From contig NZ_CP085341.1 of assembly GCF_020618475.1 (NCBI RefSeq), positions 124,001 through 188,000 on the forward strand: a stretch of DNA of 64,000 nucleotides, given 5' to 3'. Numbering within the stretch: position 1 is the stretch's first letter; each line of letters starts with the position of its first letter. This DNA comes from Haladaptatus halobius (GTDB taxonomy: Archaea > Halobacteriota > Halobacteria > Halobacteriales > Haladaptataceae). The notes under the pieces were generated by a model, which saw only the letters and a program-made list of their open reading frames with translations, was not told the DNA's origin and did not search any database. The translations under genes and the position numbers were made by a program. This document shows positions 52,247 through 62,018 of the stretch, one piece after another.

Positions 52247-52381
52247 ATGACACAGAGTAATGAGTCGTTAACGGCGTATCTCGCGGAAAATCCCCGAATG
52301 GCTGGCGTCCTGTTCACCATCTGCCTGCTGCTCACCCAAACTGGGAACGCGGCGGCGGCGCACGGCGGAACGGTTGGATAA
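52247..52381 (+). CDS. DUF7503-type micro-protein
   Basis: A 44-residue protein: MTQSNESLTAYLAENPRMAG then VLFTICLLLTQTGNAAAAHGG. This is the short haloarchaeal DUF7503 pattern (hydrophilic start with YLAENPRMxGVLFT, one hydrophobic segment, Ala-rich end). The segment could be a membrane helix or uncleaved signal. It converges on the CHAT gene with one base between stops. Function unknown. Confidence 0.7.
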   Translation: MTQSNESLTAYLAENPRMAGVLFTICLLLTQTGNAAAAHGGTVG

Positions 52382-52382
52382 A

Positions 52383-54461
52383 TTAGATCTCACTTAGATC
52401 TATTTCAGTTGACCAGAAAAGATCGCCATTAATAATAACTGGGAATGGTTCTAATCTGAGGAATCGAGTTAGAACCTCTGATGAAAGCGTAAAAGTAGGT
52501 AGATTACCTCCGATTAAATAATTCGTGTCAATATGTTCGATATAAGGCGTGTAAAATGCTCCCATGCCTAGGGCGAGAGTAGGATAAGTAATACAATTTA
52601 CCCTGAAACCATCTTTAGAATCATCCCGGTTTATTTCACATATCATTGGGGTTCCGCTTTCACTTTGTGTAATTTCGATACTACCATCACCAACAGTGAG
52701 ATAGTCATTCCCAACAATTCGATAGTTACGGGCGATTGTAAGGGCTGATCGAAGAGAAAATCCCCTATTGAGAAGGCGAGCCACAACTTGTCCAACCGAA
52801 GTCGCGCTCACATTCCCAACTGCATTATACGTGACTATCCCTCCGATACTACCGAGTTCAATGAGTTGTTTTCCTTGTTTGTATGATCGACACCCATTCA
52901 AAAGAAACGTGTCGACTGCAGTATTATTAAGTGTTCTCGCATCAAGCCCACCATCTCGACAAATGAATTCGTTGTCCTTTATGTGGCCAATATAGTGAAG
53001 GAAATCCGTTTTACTCGTGAGTATCGTTTTCAATTCTTCCACAGAAGTGTTCCTATGGACATCGATGTCGAATTCGAGTTCGTCACGCTCACCATACAAA
53101 TCATCTCCATCGTCGTATTCGGAACTCATCTCATCATCATTACAGACGACGGTGATGTTGATCGCATCAGTTGAAGAGGGTCTGTTGAAACGATTCTCAA
53201 ATCCGCTCTTCAGTACCTTGTTCGCACCAATTGGTTTTCCTGAACCGAGCCAAGCTTGCTCGAGTGCTTCCGTCTGACTTGGCGCGACGTAAGAACGATA
53301 GTCCGAGTTCACAGTTCCTCTTTGTTTCGTTTTCACACCGCGTAGAAATCGTTCGATCGATTGCGGAGTGGTGGACGTTTTTTGGAGGTCAGATTTCTTA
53401 TCGGAGGACTGAATGATCGAAAAGTTGTTAACGAGATACGGGAGGCTTTCAATGTTCTCCTCCTTGTCCGTTACATGAGTCACTAGTGACCATGTCGGCA
53501 TCTGTTTTTGGATGACATTGAACGGGATATTCAAATAAGTGGGAAGCTGCTCTGAGAGGGATTTGTGGTAGAGTTTCTCAAATCGTAAGTCGGTTTTGTC
53601 CTCAATTGTGTTTCGTTCATGGAGTTCAACTTGATAATATCCTTCCGTACGGGTGATACAGTCGAGGAAAAACAATTGCTTGAGTACCCGCTCGACTTCA
53701 CCTTCGAATCCTCTCGATGGATGGTCGAGAATATGAGTAAATCCATCGTCCGTAGCGAGTCGAGATTCATTACCCGGAACAACAGTTGCCCCGAGATAGT
53801 ATGCGAGTGTGCTCACTGGATAAATCTTCTCGGTTATTGGTGGAACTTCGATACGGACTCCCGTCTCTGGCGGTGAAATCTCATCCGGAATATGTAGTTC
53901 CTCATCGAGCTGTATCCGAGGAGGATGACCGCGAAATGAGGGTAGCGACCGCTCACAACTTGTCGTTTTCAGCGCCGAACCGAACGTTGAAATAGCTGCC
54001 ATGATATCGCGGGGCGAAGCGGTTGTCGTTATTGTTGCTCCAGGGCGCCTGTGGTATGAACGTGCCCCGATTTGAATACGGGTCTCTGAGCCAAAATCGA
54101 ACTCCATCCGTTCTGCCGACGAAGCGATTACCAGCTCACTATTGACTCTAATGTATATTTTAATAGGTGCACACAGCTCAATAATATACTCACACTTTGG
54201 GAGTTGTTCATACGCATAATCTTCTGCTTCGACAAGAATCTCCCCGTTTAAATCACGGACATAAGAGATCACAACAAAAGGTAAATTGAGTCTATCGGTC
54301 ACGATCTCAGCTGCGTTATCTACAGGAAAATAAAACCGGTCATCACCACTCGGATCAGGTCGAACATTCGTTGATGTTCGAAGTGGATATTGGCGTCGCT
54401 GAATCGGATCAATGATCGTTACACCAAGTTCATCCTCAGATGGACGAAATACTGGCTTCAT
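52383..54461 (-). CDS. CHAT-domain (caspase-like) protease
   Basis: A 692-residue protein. The C-terminal CHAT domain (residues ~430-580) has FLHYIGHIKDNEF (catalytic His493) and VDTFLLNGCRSYKQG (catalytic Cys524), followed by IGGIVTYNAVGNVSA and FSLRSALTIARNY, the family's usual order. The first ~430 residues are a haloarchaeal N-terminal region with mixed alpha/beta pattern and no domain I can name. CHAT proteases are caspase relatives that cleave specific partners, often as effectors in stress or defence. The HalOD1-DUF7504 gene lies 107 bases upstream on the same strand and is probably co-transcribed. Markedly AT-rich for a haloarchaeal gene. Confidence 0.82.
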   Translation of the reverse strand: MKPVFRPSEDELGVTIIDPIQRRQYPLRTSTNVRPDPSGDDRFYFPVDNAAEIVTDRLNLPFVVISYVRDLNGEILVEAEDYAYEQLPKCEYIIELCAPIKIYIRVNSELVIASSAERMEFDFGSETRIQIGARSYHRRPGATITTTASPRDIMAAISTFGSALKTTSCERSLPSFRGHPPRIQLDEELHIPDEISPPETGVRIEVPPITEKIYPVSTLAYYLGATVVPGNESRLATDDGFTHILDHPSRGFEGEVERVLKQLFFLDCITRTEGYYQVELHERNTIEDKTDLRFEKLYHKSLSEQLPTYLNIPFNVIQKQMPTWSLVTHVTDKEENIESLPYLVNNFSIIQSSDKKSDLQKTSTTPQSIERFLRGVKTKQRGTVNSDYRSYVAPSQTEALEQAWLGSGKPIGANKVLKSGFENRFNRPSSTDAINITVVCNDDEMSSEYDDGDDLYGERDELEFDIDVHRNTSVEELKTILTSKTDFLHYIGHIKDNEFICRDGGLDARTLNNTAVDTFLLNGCRSYKQGKQLIELGSIGGIVTYNAVGNVSATSVGQVVARLLNRGFSLRSALTIARNYRIVGNDYLTVGDGSIEITQSESGTPMICEINRDDSKDGFRVNCITYPTLALGMGAFYTPYIEHIDTNYLIGGNLPTFTLSSEVLTRFLRLEPFPVIINGDLFWSTEIDLSEI

Positions 54462-54568
54462 CTACATTCCCTCCGCTGAATTTCAATGGAAAACATCCGG
54501 AAAAACTTCCTTTTTCATTATAGAGGTACCTATATATGGATACAAACGTATTTTTCGGGCGGACAGTA

Positions 54569-55516
54569 CTAAAGCGGGAACCACTTTGTCGTGTGGTCGG
54601 TATCTTGCAAATGCCATCGTTGTTCAGGCACCTTCACAGAAAACTTGAGTTCGATGACAACATCGAATGTCGATCGGATTGCTTGCACAGTGCGCGAATC
54701 ATATGGGTTGGGAAGAATATAATGTCCCAATCCGTCAACATCTTCAACGGTTTCGGTGATCGCTGTGACGAATTGTTCAGCAGTCTCAATATCTTCCTGT
54801 TCGAGAAGCAATTGAAGAGAATCGAAGCAGAATCGGAGCTCAGCAGGATCAAATCCGTTTCGCTGTCTTTGTAAATCAAACAACTGATCCTGAATTGCAG
54901 CCTGAAACTCCTTGAGGTTACCTGATACAGACGAAACGGGCATCTGACTCGACTGACTAACTTGTGCGTCCACTGCCGAACGAGCAACTGTCTCGTGTGT
55001 CAGGATATGAGCGCGATCGGGGCGAGTCTCAGCAATTGAAAGTCGGGTCTGTGCGACATCTACGTCCCCACCGTATTGTGCAAAGAAAAACGTTCGATCA
55101 AACGCGCGATCACCGAGAAGTTGGATGCTCATTTGATCAAAAACCTCCTCTGGCACATCACCCGTGAGCAAGATGTTACCACCCGTCCGTTTCAGCCGGC
55201 CGAGTTCAGATTCAACAGTGATTTGTCCATTACTTTGAACGGTAATATAATGGCCAGCAAAAGAAAACGATATTTTGCCCTTCTTCCGTGGCGTTCCATC
55301 CATCTGCGGCCGAAATAGATCCTCTAAGGCACCTGGATCAATACTTTCATAAAACGATTCAGGAACATCTGTGGAATCGACTCCGGCCGCCTCAATCATC
55401 TTCTGAACAATGGTTGCACTCAAGGAATGATTGTTTTGCCGGTCGTACTGTATCTTCAGAGGCGTTTCTACCCCACATAGGAACGGACTAGTGTCCTCAT
55501 CTCCCTCTATACTCAT
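54569..55516 (-). CDS. HalOD1-DUF7504 protein
   Basis: A 315-residue protein from the ATG at 55516. Residues ~35-103 are HalOD1 (VPESFYESIDPGALEDLFRP, KISFSFAGHYITVQSNGQI). Residues ~111-310 are DUF7504, a RecA/KaiC-like fold lacking a clear Walker A (GGNILLTGDVPEEVFDQM replaces the P-loop), with LRFCFDSLQLLLEQED (~227-242) as the Walker B-like strand region. HalOD1 fused to DUF7504 suggests signal input passed to a second domain. First gene of the probable operon with the CHAT gene. Confidence 0.8.
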   Translation of the reverse strand: MSIEGDEDTSPFLCGVETPLKIQYDRQNNHSLSATIVQKMIEAAGVDSTDVPESFYESIDPGALEDLFRPQMDGTPRKKGKISFSFAGHYITVQSNGQITVESELGRLKRTGGNILLTGDVPEEVFDQMSIQLLGDRAFDRTFFFAQYGGDVDVAQTRLSIAETRPDRAHILTHETVARSAVDAQVSQSSQMPVSSVSGNLKEFQAAIQDQLFDLQRQRNGFDPAELRFCFDSLQLLLEQEDIETAEQFVTAITETVEDVDGLGHYILPNPYDSRTVQAIRSTFDVVIELKFSVKVPEQRWHLQDTDHTTKWFPL

Positions 55517-55862
55517 AGTACTCTGTACCGCTAGAGCGCGAGAAGCAAAAAGCCACGTGATAGTCAAGAAATAGTACGTTTAATCGTGTACTTATTTGGC
55601 TAGGGATTGGACGGCCATAATCATTTCCCAAAATACGCGGTATTCGAGCTCTCACGTATATTATTGAATTCATAATATTAATTATGCGATGATTTTACTA
55701 ATTATTATTATATTAAATTATATTACTCTCTTGAATTCTAGTAAATGACCACAATATTGTTAAATCCACATCCATTTTTACATTTTCATGAGTAGTAATA
55801 TGAATCAGGTGGCGAATACAAAAATCAGTCCATTCATATTCGTCCCCCGATTATGACCGACT
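55517..55862. promoter_or_regulatory. Very AT-rich divergent promoter region
   Basis: Between the HalOD1-DUF7504 gene (minus) and the DUF7344 gene (plus). About 100 bases near 55660-55770 are almost entirely A/T (attattattatattaaatt), with several TATA-like options on both strands. Likely shared control region of the locus. Confidence 0.5.
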
Positions 55863-56240
55863 ATGACCGACACATCAGGAGGAGGGGGAGATAAACTGAT
55901 TGAGTTACTACGACTGGTTGAGTCGGTCGACTTTGACATACTGCTTTCTTCGTCAGATGAAGTGTATAAAGCACTCGCAAATGAACAGCGACGTCACCTA
56001 ATTCTCCACCTCATCGAGCAAGATACTGCAGTTCCCCTTTCCCGATTAGCGATGGAGCTCGTAAGCCAGAGTAACGATGTACCGCTCACGGAGGTCACAC
56101 ATTCAGAGCAAGAGCAAATGCGTCTGAACCTTGAACATGAGCATCTCCCCCGCCTTGCAGACTACGGTCTTCTCTCCTGGTCACACGGTGAAGACATGAT
56201 CGAACCGCTTCCCTCACTCGACTCCACTGATTGCGAGTAA
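55863..56240 (+). CDS. DUF7344-type winged-helix regulator
   Basis: A 125-residue protein. SSSDEVYKALANEQRRHLILHLIEQD (residues ~30-55) is the first winged-helix segment, then VPLTEVTHSEQEQMRLNLEHEHLPRLADYGLLSW (about 74-107) with the family's HxHLPRLADxGLL motif. Same family as the 685-1014 protein. Divergent from the HalOD1-DUF7504/CHAT operon, so it is its most likely regulator. Confidence 0.8.
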   Translation: MTDTSGGGGDKLIELLRLVESVDFDILLSSSDEVYKALANEQRRHLILHLIEQDTAVPLSRLAMELVSQSNDVPLTEVTHSEQEQMRLNLEHEHLPRLADYGLLSWSHGEDMIEPLPSLDSTDCE

Positions 56241-56455
56241 TCTACTCCGTAGTCGAAAGTAATTCTGTATTCGGTGAGAATATCGGTTGATGATGCTTTA
56301 ATTCTAATAAATAGCATATTCTGATCGTTGGTATGATTCTCGTATAACGGAATCTTCAAAGCTATTTTGTCACCTACTTACTCTTATACTACCGTTTGAA
56401 TTGCTCATTCATAATTAGCAAGTATTAACATCTATGTCATTTGTACTCAGAGCAC

Positions 56456-57877
56456 ATGTGGGACGTGTCATCTGACGATATCACCGAGGGGCCACTTATT
56501 CGAGCATTGGTTGTCTTAGCGCTTCCGTTGCTCGTTCAGAATATCGTGCAAGTGGTTCAACAAGTTGTGGATCTCTTTTGGCTCGGACGACTCAGTGGGG
56601 ATGCGGTTGCTGCAGTCGGCCTCACCTTCCCATTAGTTGGCTTGTTATACGCAGCTGTGCTGATCGCCCCGTATGTCGGAACCCAAGTCCTCGTGTCTCA
56701 ACGTGTCGGAAATAATGACAAAACGGGCGCACAAGTCGCCGCATATACCGGGGTGACACTCGCCCTTGCCTGCGGGCTGAGTATCGGAGTGCTTGCATTT
56801 ATCAGCGCTCGTCCGCTCGTTGGATTACTTCTCAGTGCTCGACCGGATGGCGTTGCGACGCACGTCTCCCAGTTGGCAACCGTGTACTTCGGAACGATCG
56901 CTCTAGGAGTTGTGGCCGCAGCGATGAGTGATGCGTTGGAGGGGGCGTTTGTTGGCCGAGGTGATTCACGTGCGGCTCTGTACATCAGTATCGCAACAGT
57001 GATTGTGAATCTAGTGCTCGACCCAATCTTGATTTTCGGCGTGGGAGCTGTTCCAGCACTCGGCATTCGAGGTGCTGCACTTGCAACCGTTGCAGGCTAT
57101 ACGGCCGGGTTCTTACTTGCAATTCTCTTCGTGTTCCAAGGCCGCAGCGGGGGAATTCTCTCTCGACAGGCAATTCACTATGATCTTGATGAGTATCGTG
57201 AATTGCTCGATATTGGCCTTCCATCAGCGCTACAGACCGGGTCTCGACAACTCGTTCGCCTCGTCATCGTCGCTGTCGTCTTCACAATCGGTGGTACAGC
57301 CGGACTCGCTGCATACATCGTCGGCACCCGAGTCTCCTCGATCGCGTTTATCCCTGCATTTGGACTCCAACAGGCCGCACAGAGCGTTGTCGGGCAGAAT
57401 GTCGGGGCAAATCGTCCTGATCGTGCCTTCCGTGCAACCTGGTTCGGTGTTGCCCTCATTAGCGGATTACTTGCCATGATTGGCATTATCCAGTGGTTTA
57501 TTCCAGGAGCTATTGCAGGTATGATCGCACCGACGCTTGATCCGCAAGCCACGTCCTTTGCGGTCGAGTTCCTGCGAGTACTTGCGATCGGATACCCAGC
57601 ACTTGGAGCAGTATATCTGCTCCAGGCCGGATTTAATGGTGCCCGGCGAACACGGGTTAGTATGATATCATCAATCGTCCAGTTCTGGGCGATTCGACTC
57701 CCAATTGCCGCTGCTGGTGGACTCCTTCTTGGCTATGGTATGCCAGCCGTCTTTTGGGCCGTCGCAATCTCAAATATTCTTGGTGCTGTCGGACTTGGTG
57801 TGTATTATCAGCATTTGACTGACGCCGGCATGTTTCAACACGCCGCCCAACAGGCCCAACAAGCCACTGTGGAATAA
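56456..57877 (+). CDS. MATE-family multidrug exporter
   Basis: A 473-residue protein with 12 predicted helices in the MATE arrangement: VSSDDITEGPLIRALVVLALPLLVQNIVQ at the start, DLFWLGRLSGDAVAAVGLTFPL, GAFVGRGDSRAALYIS, and the second half PSALQTGSRQLVRLVIV, GLQQAAQSVVGQNVGANRPDRA. Cation-driven export of drugs or metabolites is expected. A TTG at 56441 is an alternative start; ATG 56456 is preferred. Confidence 0.85.
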   Translation: MWDVSSDDITEGPLIRALVVLALPLLVQNIVQVVQQVVDLFWLGRLSGDAVAAVGLTFPLVGLLYAAVLIAPYVGTQVLVSQRVGNNDKTGAQVAAYTGVTLALACGLSIGVLAFISARPLVGLLLSARPDGVATHVSQLATVYFGTIALGVVAAAMSDALEGAFVGRGDSRAALYISIATVIVNLVLDPILIFGVGAVPALGIRGAALATVAGYTAGFLLAILFVFQGRSGGILSRQAIHYDLDEYRELLDIGLPSALQTGSRQLVRLVIVAVVFTIGGTAGLAAYIVGTRVSSIAFIPAFGLQQAAQSVVGQNVGANRPDRAFRATWFGVALISGLLAMIGIIQWFIPGAIAGMIAPTLDPQATSFAVEFLRVLAIGYPALGAVYLLQAGFNGARRTRVSMISSIVQFWAIRLPIAAAGGLLLGYGMPAVFWAVAISNILGAVGLGVYYQHLTDAGMFQHAAQQAQQATVE

Positions 57878-57924
57878 ATTCTGTATCTGCTTTCTATATT
57901 CATGAACCTCAAAACCTCAAATTG

Positions 57925-58539
57925 TCAATCAGAGAAACTCACCTCGCGCTCCTCACCAACAACGTCACGCCACTCTGCTTGGCTCACAGAATACCGATGC
58001 ATGTCCTTGACTCCGTCATCCTCTGGAAGCCAGTTGCGAAGGCAGCCCTCGTACTGCCCGCCGTATTTCTCCATGTACTTCTCAATCGCGCGCTTTGACC
58101 GGGTATTCGCCGGCAGATGGCCCACTGCCACCAGTTCGAGATCAAGCCGATCGAATGCGAGCTGCATGAGTGCGCCAGCTCGCTCGCCAGAATAGCCTCG
58201 GCCCCAGAATGGTTTGCGCAACCAAATCCCCAGGTTGCCCGTTCGCTTCTCCCAGTCGAGATGGAGTCCAGTCATCCCAGCAAATTCGTTCGCTCCATCC
58301 TCTGACTCACGCGGGAAGATCCCATAAACAGCATCCTCAGCCTAATCTCAGCGTTCTTCGAAGGTGTCGAAGGCGTCCCACGTCTCCTTAAGTGTCTGGT
58401 GCGGATCCCAGGATATATATTTCGTTTCTTCTGCAATCGTCTCGCTATTCGCGTAGTACTCATAGACATCCAGGGGGTCGACCGCCTCTGTGAGTTGCTC
58501 GAGACGGAGCTGATCGGTCTCAATCACTGTGGGAAACAT
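57925..58539 (-). pseudogene. GNAT acetyltransferase with two nonsense codons
   Basis: The frame reads MFPTVIETDQLRLEQLTEAV to DAFDTFEER, then TGA (58348-58350), one codon, TAG (58342-58344), and continues AEDAVYGIFPRESEDGANEF, GMTGLHLDWEKRTGNLGIWL, FWGRGYSGERAGALMQLAFD (acetyl-CoA site) to VSQAEWRDVV. The two parts are the halves of one RimJ/RimL-like acetyltransferase in the same frame. Both stops are one-base changes from likely Trp and Gln codons. Inactivated gene. Confidence 0.75.
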
Positions 58540-58725
58540 ACTGATAGGTGTGAAGACCAACTGAAAAAGTATTTTGCGACCAGAAACCATTTAAAGATCC
58601 TCCTACGTCCGAAAAAGCGGATTTTGCAGGTTATTCGCTCGTGCATTGAGCGCCCCAGTCTCAACTCCGGCATCCAGTGGTGGAGGATGGTAGAATTTTA
58701 TGGATCGAACCATCATTCTGTTCGT

Positions 58726-59475
58726 ATGACCATCGCCATTATTTCGGACATCCACGCGAATGCAGTTGCACTCGACTCAATCTTAACCGACATTGAGCGT
58801 GACTCAGTAGACCAAATCATCTGCTTGGGCGATATCGCCGGGACTGGCCCCCAACCCGTACGAACCCTTGAGCACCTACAAGAGCTGGAATGTCCGGTAG
58901 TGCTAGGAAACGTCGATGAGACGCTGTTGGATCCACCGAGTAATGATTCACTCGACGAGTTCACCGACGCTGATCAGAACTTTGCCGAAATTGACGCCTG
59001 GTGTGCTGACCAGCTGTCGGCTGCCCACAAGTCGTTCATTCAATCGTTCGACTCGACTCTCGAGTTCGAACTGCCTGACGGAATCCGGCTATATTGCTAT
59101 CATGGGTCACCGCGTTCGCATTCCGAAGAGGTGCACGCGACAACATCTGAGGAGAGACTCGACGAGCTATTCGAAAACGTTGACGCACACCTTCTTGCGG
59201 GAGGTCATACGCATTTCCCGTTTATCCGTCGGTATCAAGGGATGGTTCTTCTCAACCCCGGGAGCGTTGGTCTCCCGTATGTATGGAATCGGGATGTCGA
59301 GGGGTATCGAAATCCACCTTGGGCAGAATATGCGGTTATTACAGGGGATCCTAAATCACTCCAAGTCGAGCTGCGTCGTTGTCCCCTTGATGTAACTGCC
59401 GTCGTTGAATCGGCTCTCGAAAGTGATATGCCACACGCTAGGTGGTGGACTGAAGGGTGGCAACCCAGTCAATGA
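58726..59475 (+). CDS. Calcineurin-like phosphodiesterase (YfcE/MJ0936-like)
   Basis: A 249-residue metallophosphoesterase. IISDIHANAVALD (Asp and His of motif 1), ICLGDIAGTGP (GDxxGxGP), VLGNVDE (GNxD/E), LYCYHGSPR (GHx, here YHGS), LLAGGHTHFPFI (GHTH): the complete set of metal ligands. Substrate unknown; probably cleaves phosphodiesters. Start at ATG 58726 (MTIAIISDIHA); codons before it are not coding-like. Confidence 0.87.
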   Translation: MTIAIISDIHANAVALDSILTDIERDSVDQIICLGDIAGTGPQPVRTLEHLQELECPVVLGNVDETLLDPPSNDSLDEFTDADQNFAEIDAWCADQLSAAHKSFIQSFDSTLEFELPDGIRLYCYHGSPRSHSEEVHATTSEERLDELFENVDAHLLAGGHTHFPFIRRYQGMVLLNPGSVGLPYVWNRDVEGYRNPPWAEYAVITGDPKSLQVELRRCPLDVTAVVESALESDMPHARWWTEGWQPSQ

Positions 59476-59794
59476 GCAGTCGCGACGAGCTCGATGAGGA
59501 GTTGAATATCATCCCTACAGCAACCGAAAGTGGACACTGCGGTGCTTAGTAAGGATTCTTTCAACTACTCGCTGTCGCTCACCGACTTACTGGAACCAGA
59601 GGTAAACGAATCAGCAAGAATTCGGATGAATCCCATAACAAGAACCAGAAGTTCGGAGGATGGGATCCTACAAATCACTATGATTATCCACTCAGAATGG
59701 CAAATAATACAAACAACTTCATAGAGTCCTTCTGTCTCGTAACCGTACACGCTGATTCGCTATCTTTACAGGGCGTTTTCACCCAGCACCAGGT

Positions 59795-60379
59795 ATGGAT
59801 CGACTTTGTGTCTATTGTGGATCGAGCGAGGGACGGAAACCAACTTATCTCGACGCGGCACGCACGCTTGGCCAGACACTTGCCGACAGGGAGATCGGCC
59901 TCGTATACGGCGGTGGACATGTCGGAATGATGGGTGCGGTCGCAGATGCGACACTCGACGCCGGTGGTGAGGCGTACGGTGTGATGCCGCAGGCACTCGT
60001 TGACCGGGAAATCGCTCACGACGGCCTCACTGACCTCGATGTGGTGGACTCAATGCATACCCGCAAGGAACGAATGGCTGAACTCTCTGATGGCTTTATC
60101 GCCCTTCCCGGCGGGTTCGGGACGCTCGAAGAGCTAATGGAAGTACTTACCTGGGCGCAACTCGGATTCCACCGCAATCCGTGTGGCTTTCTGAATGTCG
60201 CTGATTACTACACCCAATTAGTCGAGTTCTTCGATCAGCAGGTTGAAGAAGGGTTTGTCAGTGAGAAGCACCGGAACATGGTCGTCGTTACAGATGATGT
60301 GGAGGATCTTCTCGACCAATTCGCCGCCTACGATCCTCCCGAGATCAAGCAGTACATTACAGACAAGGGCCAGACGTAG
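59795..60379 (+). CDS. LOG-family (TIGR00730-type) nucleotide monophosphate protein
   Basis: A 194-residue Rossmann-like protein. VYCGSSEGRKPTYLDAARTLGQTLA, LVYGGGHVGMMGAVADATLD, and PGGFGTLEELMEVLTWAQLG (the PGGxGTxxE motif of the LOG family). Members release base from nucleotide monophosphates or bind nucleotides in cytokinin-like pathways; in archaea the role is unknown. Intact, start at ATG 59795. Confidence 0.87.
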   Translation: MDRLCVYCGSSEGRKPTYLDAARTLGQTLADREIGLVYGGGHVGMMGAVADATLDAGGEAYGVMPQALVDREIAHDGLTDLDVVDSMHTRKERMAELSDGFIALPGGFGTLEELMEVLTWAQLGFHRNPCGFLNVADYYTQLVEFFDQQVEEGFVSEKHRNMVVVTDDVEDLLDQFAAYDPPEIKQYITDKGQT

Positions 60380-60563
60380 TCGAAATGGACAGTCAGTCGT
60401 TTCAGCACTGTAGTTTTGGTACACGACGTTAAATTTCACCGCATTGTAGCCTTGATAAACATATGTATTTTAATTTTTAAAATATTCAATAGCCGGTATT
60501 GGTTTCTTACTGTATTAATCTAAATTGAACCGTACTTGAGCGCGTTGAGTACTTATTAGTGGA

Positions 60564-61472
60564 TCATATTTCCGTGCGTTCTATTGTCAGCAAATCTGCC
60601 AGTTCGTGAAAGCTCTCGATGATCAAATGGAGCGTCACATCCATCGTTGTTGCGCCACCCGGCGCGATACTTGTCACCCCACCGAAGTACTTAGTGACGA
60701 CTGGCAGTACGAAGAATGTGACAATTTCTCGAAAGAGGTTCGCGAGAAACGCAATCGCGCCCAGTTTCATCCCGCCGAGATCAAACACGACAATCCCCGC
60801 GTAACTGTACCATCCAAACCCTGCTGCGACTGCTGCGGCGTGGGTGACGGGCATGTTGATAACCATTCCAAACAGCACACCACCGAGAATGCTCCCGACA
60901 GCCACAGCCACTGGAATCAGGAGCACGCCCCATCCGATGTGTACGATATGACTCAAGGCTTCGGTATCGCTTCCAACTGTAACGCCAACGCCGAATAGCA
61001 GCGCCAAGAGCGCATAATCGGAGATAGATCCAAGCCTTGTGACCAGGTGCTCTGGAAGTCCGATGGTCGAGAGTCCGAGACCAACCACGAGCGAGATGAA
61101 AATGAGAGCCGTGATCTTCCAATCGAAGCCATCAGCTCCTAGCTCCGATGGTGAGGCTTGACGAGTGATTGCGTTCTCGTCGGACGAGGCGGATAGGGGG
61201 TCGACGATCGATGTGATCACGATGCTCAGGTAGACACATATGATACTTCCAATGACACTTCCTAGACACAGCACAAATGCGGATTCACCAATCGTATTCA
61301 GATCCTGCAGGATTTGGTCATCACCTCCGAGTTGTGCACCGATCGCAATGAGAAGGATGGCGAGACCGGTGAAGATGATGCCGTCACCTATCTGTTGGGT
61401 TCGGTTAGATGGTAAATAATATCCAAGCACACCTCCAATCAACAAGGAGACAAGCAGCGTTTCGACACTCAT
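60564..61472 (-). CDS. LysO-type (DUF340) lysine exporter
   Basis: A 302-residue membrane protein with about eight helices. VETLLVSLLIGGVLGYYLPS (first helix), LAILLIAIGAQLGGDD, SAFVLCLGSVIGSIICVYLSI, then the C-terminal half with LALLFGVGVTVGSDTE, AAAVAAGFGWYSYAGIVVFD and LGAIAFLANLFREIVTFFVLP, the usual LysO pattern (GFGWYSxxG and FxxNxxRE). It probably exports lysine or related amino acids. Start at ATG 61472. Confidence 0.8.
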   Translation of the reverse strand: MSVETLLVSLLIGGVLGYYLPSNRTQQIGDGIIFTGLAILLIAIGAQLGGDDQILQDLNTIGESAFVLCLGSVIGSIICVYLSIVITSIVDPLSASSDENAITRQASPSELGADGFDWKITALIFISLVVGLGLSTIGLPEHLVTRLGSISDYALLALLFGVGVTVGSDTEALSHIVHIGWGVLLIPVAVAVGSILGGVLFGMVINMPVTHAAAVAAGFGWYSYAGIVVFDLGGMKLGAIAFLANLFREIVTFFVLPVVTKYFGGVTSIAPGGATTMDVTLHLIIESFHELADLLTIERTEI

Positions 61473-62018
61473 GTTCCACCATTGAACGATGCTGTATAAA
61501 ATGTTCTCATCTCACTGGAAGGGTGCAGAAGTTGAGTATATAACCAGAAAATTGGTGAGGATCAAAAAGTATGTTGGAGACTCATCTGGTATCTCATGTG
61601 GCGCGCTGTTGACCTGCTAGTTCAGCTCACGTTGACAAGCGAGTACGACCGGTCGCCGATGGTCACGGCCGACAATATGCTCACCCTGTTGAAGAAGCGG
61701 ACTGGCGTTGGCTAAAAACCGTGTTTCGAGGCGATGAACGCTAGGTGATCAGCGGTAGCGCTGATTTGCCCGGTCGCTAATTCAGGGAAGAGTAGAATAG
61801 TAATCAGAATTGGTATCTGAACTCCAGTTTGAAGTACTTACAGAGAGTAATTCCCCCAAATCGTGCATTCTGGGACCTCTGTACTTTCTCTAGTCTCATC
61901 TTCCGTACCCGATCCAGTAGTTGAGGTCGGTGTTCTCAATGCATACGATATGAGGTTCAGGGAATCTTGGCTGAATTAACTGCTCAGTAGGGCATGCGAA
62001 CACAACATTCGAAGGACA
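61473..62018. other. Intergenic region
   Basis: No gene recognised over 546 bases. A small plus frame (61597-61716) has no features. ATCAGCG-gtag-CGCTGAT at 61748-61765 is a 7-bp hairpin, possibly a terminator remnant. Confidence 0.45.
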
